Part shown: piece by piece, positions 62,889 to 64,000 of the stretch
Position numbering within the stretch: the first letter of the stretch is position 1
Layout: every line of letters starts with the position of its first letter
Assembly (NCBI RefSeq): GCF_019175285.1
Contig: NC_056527.1
Coordinates: 121,983,520 to 122,047,519 of the forward strand
Direction: 5' to 3'
Source: Sceloporus undulatus
Lineage: Eukaryota > Chordata > Lepidosauria > Squamata > Phrynosomatidae
Length of the DNA stretch: 64,000 nucleotides
Position numbers and translations under genes: made by a program
Notes under the pieces: generated by a model
Told to the model about the DNA's origin: nothing
The model's database searches: none
Seen by the model: the letters and a program-made list of their open reading frames with translations, nothing else

Positions 62889-63096
62889 CTAAATTGATCT
62901 CAGTTTGCCATTTGAGCCAAGGAGAGACCAGTCTTTCATTGACACATTTGATAGTAAATTCACAAATGCAACGTCTCGAAGCATAACTGTTTTGGTTTGG
63001 AACATCTGGTTTGGAACATTACTTTTTTGGTTGAGCATGGCCACTTTCCCAAGCAATGCTGGACTAGCAATTTGGGTTCAACGTACAAGTGTTGTC

Positions 63097-63230
63097 CTGT
63101 TGCTGTTGTTGTGTGCCTTTGAGTTGTTTCTGAGTCATGGTGACCCTAAGGCAAACCTATCATGGGCTTTTCTTTTGTTCGGAGGAGGTTTGCCATTGCC
63201 TTCCCCTGAGGCTGAGAGAGTGTCACTTCA
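63097..63230 (-). mobile_element. tRNA/CORE-type SINE, 3' half
   Basis: gctgttgttgtgtgcctttg ... catggtgaccctaaggcaaa ... tgaggctgagagagtgtcac. Confidence 0.75.
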
Positions 63231-63693
63231 TGTGGAGGACTGGCCCAGACAAAGCAATGGGTCTGTTCAGTAGGCAGGCAAAAGGGAATCGGCAAAAGTA
63301 CCATACACCTATTTTGCAAAAGTGCACCCATTTTGCTTTTGTTCATCTTGAACCTAGGCAGGCACCTTATAGGCCTCTAGACTTTGCTGAATGGCAGCTT
63401 GCACCATCTCCCATGATGTTGGCAAGAGTTGATGGAAGTTGTAGTCCATCAACATCTGGAGGGCTGTGCGTTGCCCATCCACACCCCCAATATAAACAGT
63501 TCTAGTGTGTGAATAGCAATTGCAAGAATGGGGACCCAACTTTGCAACAAACATTACTGTGCAAATGTCAGTTGGACACACTTCTCTCCTTGTATATCAG
63601 AGGGCCCTTCGAGATTGTCTCTCTGTGTTTGTGTATCTGTGTGTATTCATCCTGTACTTTAGCGTACAAAATTCAGAAACGTCTAAAAAAATG

Positions 63694-63917
63694 CAGATTG
63701 CGTCTCCCTTATCCAAAAAGCTTGGGGCCAGAAGTGGTTTGGATTTTGGAAGGGTTGTCATTTTGGGGTTTTGGAACATCTATATTTGCACAGACAGACG
63801 TAATGAGATGTTTTGGAGATGGAACCCAAGTCTAAACACAAAATTCAGTTGTGTTTCATATACACCTATTTTGGATATTTTGGGTTTTGCGATTCCGGAT
63901 AAGAAAGGCGCAACCTG
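63694..63917. mobile_element. Tigger7/MER44-like element, short
   Basis: Carries cccttatccaaaaagcttgg, ggaacccaagtctaaacaca, tgtttcatatacacctattt and gcgattccggataagaaagg; ends acctg followed by TA. Confidence 0.7.
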
Positions 63918-64000
63918 TACTGATAAAACTGAAATAAGATAAGTAAATATAACAATGGTTTTGGACATTGGGAGAGATGGACCTGATAGAGCCTGGCTTG

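Larger units (their letters stand above)
62066..64000. other. 3' flank of CNNM4, repeats only
   Basis: No exon seen. It holds the unassigned 'cacagatgcc' repeat, a diverged palindrome, a SINE and a Tigger7-like element (listed). In mammals CNNM3 would be next. Confidence 0.5.

Overview
This is vertebrate nuclear DNA: three multi-exon protein genes with GT-AG introns, divergent and convergent gene pairs, CpG-rich promoters, and introns full of short interspersed repeats. The repeats are tRNA-headed and 5S-rRNA-headed SINEs with a shared CAA-ending tail, palindromic MITEs, Tigger/mariner-type elements and a SPIN-like hAT fragment. This mix, with the FER1L5-LMAN2L-CNNM4 gene order known from human 2q11.2, points to a reptile, most likely a squamate (perhaps an iguanian lizard). 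The species call rests on recalled repeat families and was not checked against a database.

Layout. (1) 1-11.1 kb, plus strand: the last 15 clear exons (plus one possible earlier exon) of a ferlin, called FER1L5 from domain content and neighbours. It covers the last two C2 domains, the transmembrane helix and the C-terminus. The last exon is unusual: instead of stopping soon after the membrane helix it adds about 270 residues of threonine-, proline- and lysine-rich, heptad-repeated tail. (2) 11.1-16.3 kb: convergent intergenic DNA and probable LMAN2L 3' UTR with Tigger-like MITEs. (3) 16.3-25.8 kb, minus strand: complete LMAN2L (VIPL), 8 coding exons, 334 residues, a leguminous-type lectin cargo receptor of the early secretory pathway. 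(4) 25.8-29.3 kb: divergent promoter interval, including a mariner-type element carrying a tandem hairpin array (with an assembly gap) and a tandem array of SINE tails just upstream of CNNM4. (5) 29.3-62.1 kb, plus strand: complete CNNM4, 7 coding exons, 811 residues, a membrane magnesium transporter/regulator. Intron 1 is 21.9 kb and is mostly repeats with a few non-repetitive islands. (6) 62.1-64 kb: repeat-rich 3' flank.

The three genes do not form a pathway; they are a conserved syntenic block. I see no operon, CRISPR array, virus-derived element or bacterial-style system. The most unusual biology is the FER1L5 lumenal/extracellular tail. Next come a GC-AG intron in FER1L5, the changed cytosolic sorting signal of LMAN2L (RKHFY end), and repeat architectures: a tandem SINE-tail array, a hairpin array inside a mariner-type element, nested palindromes, and MITEs carrying paired ZNF143-like motifs.
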